NCBI RefSeq assembly: GCF_021155765.1
Contig: NC_060110.1
Location: 2,294,001 to 2,358,000, forward strand
Direction: 5' to 3'
Length of the DNA stretch: 64,000 bases
Source of the DNA: Diprion similis
Lineage: Eukaryota; Arthropoda; Insecta; Hymenoptera; Diprionidae
The notes below the pieces were generated by a model. That model ran no database searches. It had not been told where the DNA came from and saw only the letters and a program-made list of their open reading frames with translations. The position numbers were made by a program, and so were the translations under genes. Positions 63,301-64,000 of the stretch are shown one piece after another (the first letter of the stretch is position 1; every line of letters starts with the position of its first letter).

Positions 63301-63882
63301 TCACACGCTCATCAAAAAAGAACTAAGATCTTCCTAATTTTAACCAATCAAGAGATATTTGCCTACAGCATTGAGTCGTCTTAAAAATTTCTTGAACGGT
63401 TAGAGTAAGAAGAATTCTATCTCATTGTAAATACTTTTCTACAGAACCTCAAATTTCTTACAAAAAATTTATGTAGGTAGTCTATAACTTGACCATTTTA
63501 CAAGAAAGAAAAAAGTAAAGGATATTTTGATTTTTTTTCAGTGTCATTGAAAAGAAAGTGAAAAAATAAAATAGGTGCCTCGAAATATCAATATTCCGAG
63601 CTTATATTCGGCTGAGATATTCTATTCGAGATGCTCTACAGGAATGATGCGCATTTCGAGAAAAATTTTTTTACGATAAATGGCCTCGCTCCTTAAAGTG
63701 CAGAACAATACTTAGTTAGCATATTTTAATGGTACATTACTCGAGGTGTATACACATTCAGAACCAAGCAGTCTTCGTCTCCTACGAAGTCGCCTGTTTC
63801 GTAGATCTGTGCACAATAAGGGGCTTTTCTGCTCGCGTCGAATGTCCCATTCCAAGGTTCTGGTGCTAACGGGCCTTTGAAT
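54387..63882 (-). CDS. Type-B carboxylesterase, 5' incomplete
   Basis: Six exons, 5' to 3': 63,882-63,741; 61,205-60,860; 58,756-58,397; 58,210-58,050; 54,965-54,649; 54,561-54,387 (stop TAG). Phases agree at every junction, giving about 500 residues. The first exon, with signal peptide and N-terminus, lies beyond the window. Alpha/beta-hydrolase landmarks in order are DEDCLVLNVYTP; VHMYGGAF (oxyanion loop, usually HGGG or HGGA); PGNYGLKDMVRALEW; FGGDPNRVTLFGSSAAAT (nucleophile elbow, usually GESAG); GLFHKYITQSGSAL; GVTRDEGLFQTGAFY (acid residue Glu); GVAHGDELLYLF (catalytic His); and the C-terminal NNYLQIG/ARMQFCKELY. The Ser-Glu-His triad is therefore present, but the elbow reads GSSAA and the oxyanion His is Tyr. 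This could be a secreted esterase with altered or reduced activity. It is not a typical juvenile hormone esterase, which carries GQSAG. Confidence 0.93.
54966..58049 (-). other. 3.1-kb esterase intron with strongly purine-rich plus strand
   Basis: From about 55,540 to 57,200 the plus strand is markedly A/G-rich and C-poor, with coding-like scraps (for example QLKMEMRNAMKKLGERY across a stop near 56,460) but no long frame. A GC-richer block follows at 57,290-57,590. This looks like a decayed transposon, possibly a retroelement in plus orientation, but I cannot name the family. Confidence 0.4.
58757..60859 (-). other. 2.1-kb esterase intron with pyrimidine-rich plus strand
   Basis: From about 58,920 to 59,860 and 60,400 to 60,660 the plus strand is T/C-rich and G-poor, the reverse of the skew in the neighbouring intron. 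The open frames here (for example 58,964-59,446) lack family features and I do not call them genes. It is possibly a decayed element in minus orientation. Confidence 0.4.
62163..62280. repeat. Inverted repeat with about 32-bp arms
   Basis: The left arm runs from AAGAAATAG to CTAGTGCGTGAAG (62,163-62,196). The right arm mirrors it from CTTCACGCACTAG to CTATTTCTTG (62,249-62,280), with a few indels. The loop is 52 nt. Confidence 0.65.
63060..63690. mobile_element. Foldback MITE-like element with long imperfect inverted repeats
   Basis: The left arm (TAGAGCATGTCAAATAGGAT, ATCTCAGCC, AATATTG-TATT) matches the reverse complement of 63,480-63,690 (TAGAGCATCTCGAATAGAAT, ATCTCAGCC, AATATTGATATT). 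The similarity extends roughly 200 bp inward to a shared TTCTTGTAAA block. The left end reads CAGGGTGTTTAAA. No transposase is present, so the element is non-autonomous. Confidence 0.65.
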
Positions 63883-64000
63883 CTGGACAACATTAGAACA
63901 ATCACAATGAATCGCTGCGTTGGACTTGGAAATTACTTCTTGGAAAATTGTCTATGAGGAATAAAATCCGCAGGTAGTATACAGGTATAATCAGCTAATA

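Larger units (their letters stand above)
61206..63740 (-). other. 2.5-kb esterase intron
   Basis: It holds a GC-rich island with purine runs at about 61,800-61,895, a TG microsatellite near 61,947, a hairpin-forming inverted repeat at 62,163-62,280, and a long foldback element at 63,060-63,690 that ends some 50 bp from the upstream exon's donor. No coding sequence was recognised. Confidence 0.55.

Overview
This is eukaryotic, insect-type nuclear DNA: AT-rich, with short spliced exons bounded by GT/AG, long introns, AATAAA signals and many inverted-repeat elements. The genes are typical of holometabolous insects, and I would guess Hymenoptera, but nothing in the window fixes the order. I rebuilt the gene models by hand, checking reading phase at every splice junction.

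Layout. (1) 1-20,756, plus strand: the 3' part of a CABIT-domain adaptor of the GAREM/THEMIS type. One exon lies at the left edge, then a 17-kb intron, then four more exons ending in a tyrosine-motif tail. (2) 23,414-24,505, plus: mitochondrial ribosomal protein L48, four exons. (3) 25,010-33,064, minus: fritz/WDPCP, the planar cell polarity and ciliogenesis effector, 15 coding exons, 1,242 aa. It is convergent with mRpL48. A complete two-exon Flattop (CFAP126) gene lies on the opposite strand inside fritz intron 5. (4) About 34.5-49.1 kb: a satellite array of about 46 tandem copies of a 312-bp monomer of two alternating types, with multi-monomer higher-order repeats in its core. Divergent monomers and a directly duplicated spacer sequence flank it on both sides. 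(5) 50.8-54.4 kb: no recognised gene. (6) 54,387-63,882, minus: a type-B carboxylesterase in six exons, with its 5' end beyond the window. Its introns hold purine- or pyrimidine-skewed sequence and inverted-repeat elements.

How the genes relate. Fritz/WDPCP and Flattop both act in basal-body and cilium biology and planar polarity, and here they are physically nested. The CABIT protein carries Grb2-type and ITIM-like tyrosine motifs and may be related to the Drosophila polarity gene serrano, which I could not confirm. mRpL48 and the esterase are functionally unrelated to these. The many open frames in the satellite, on both strands, come from repetition of a 312-bp (3 x 104) unit and I do not read them as genes.
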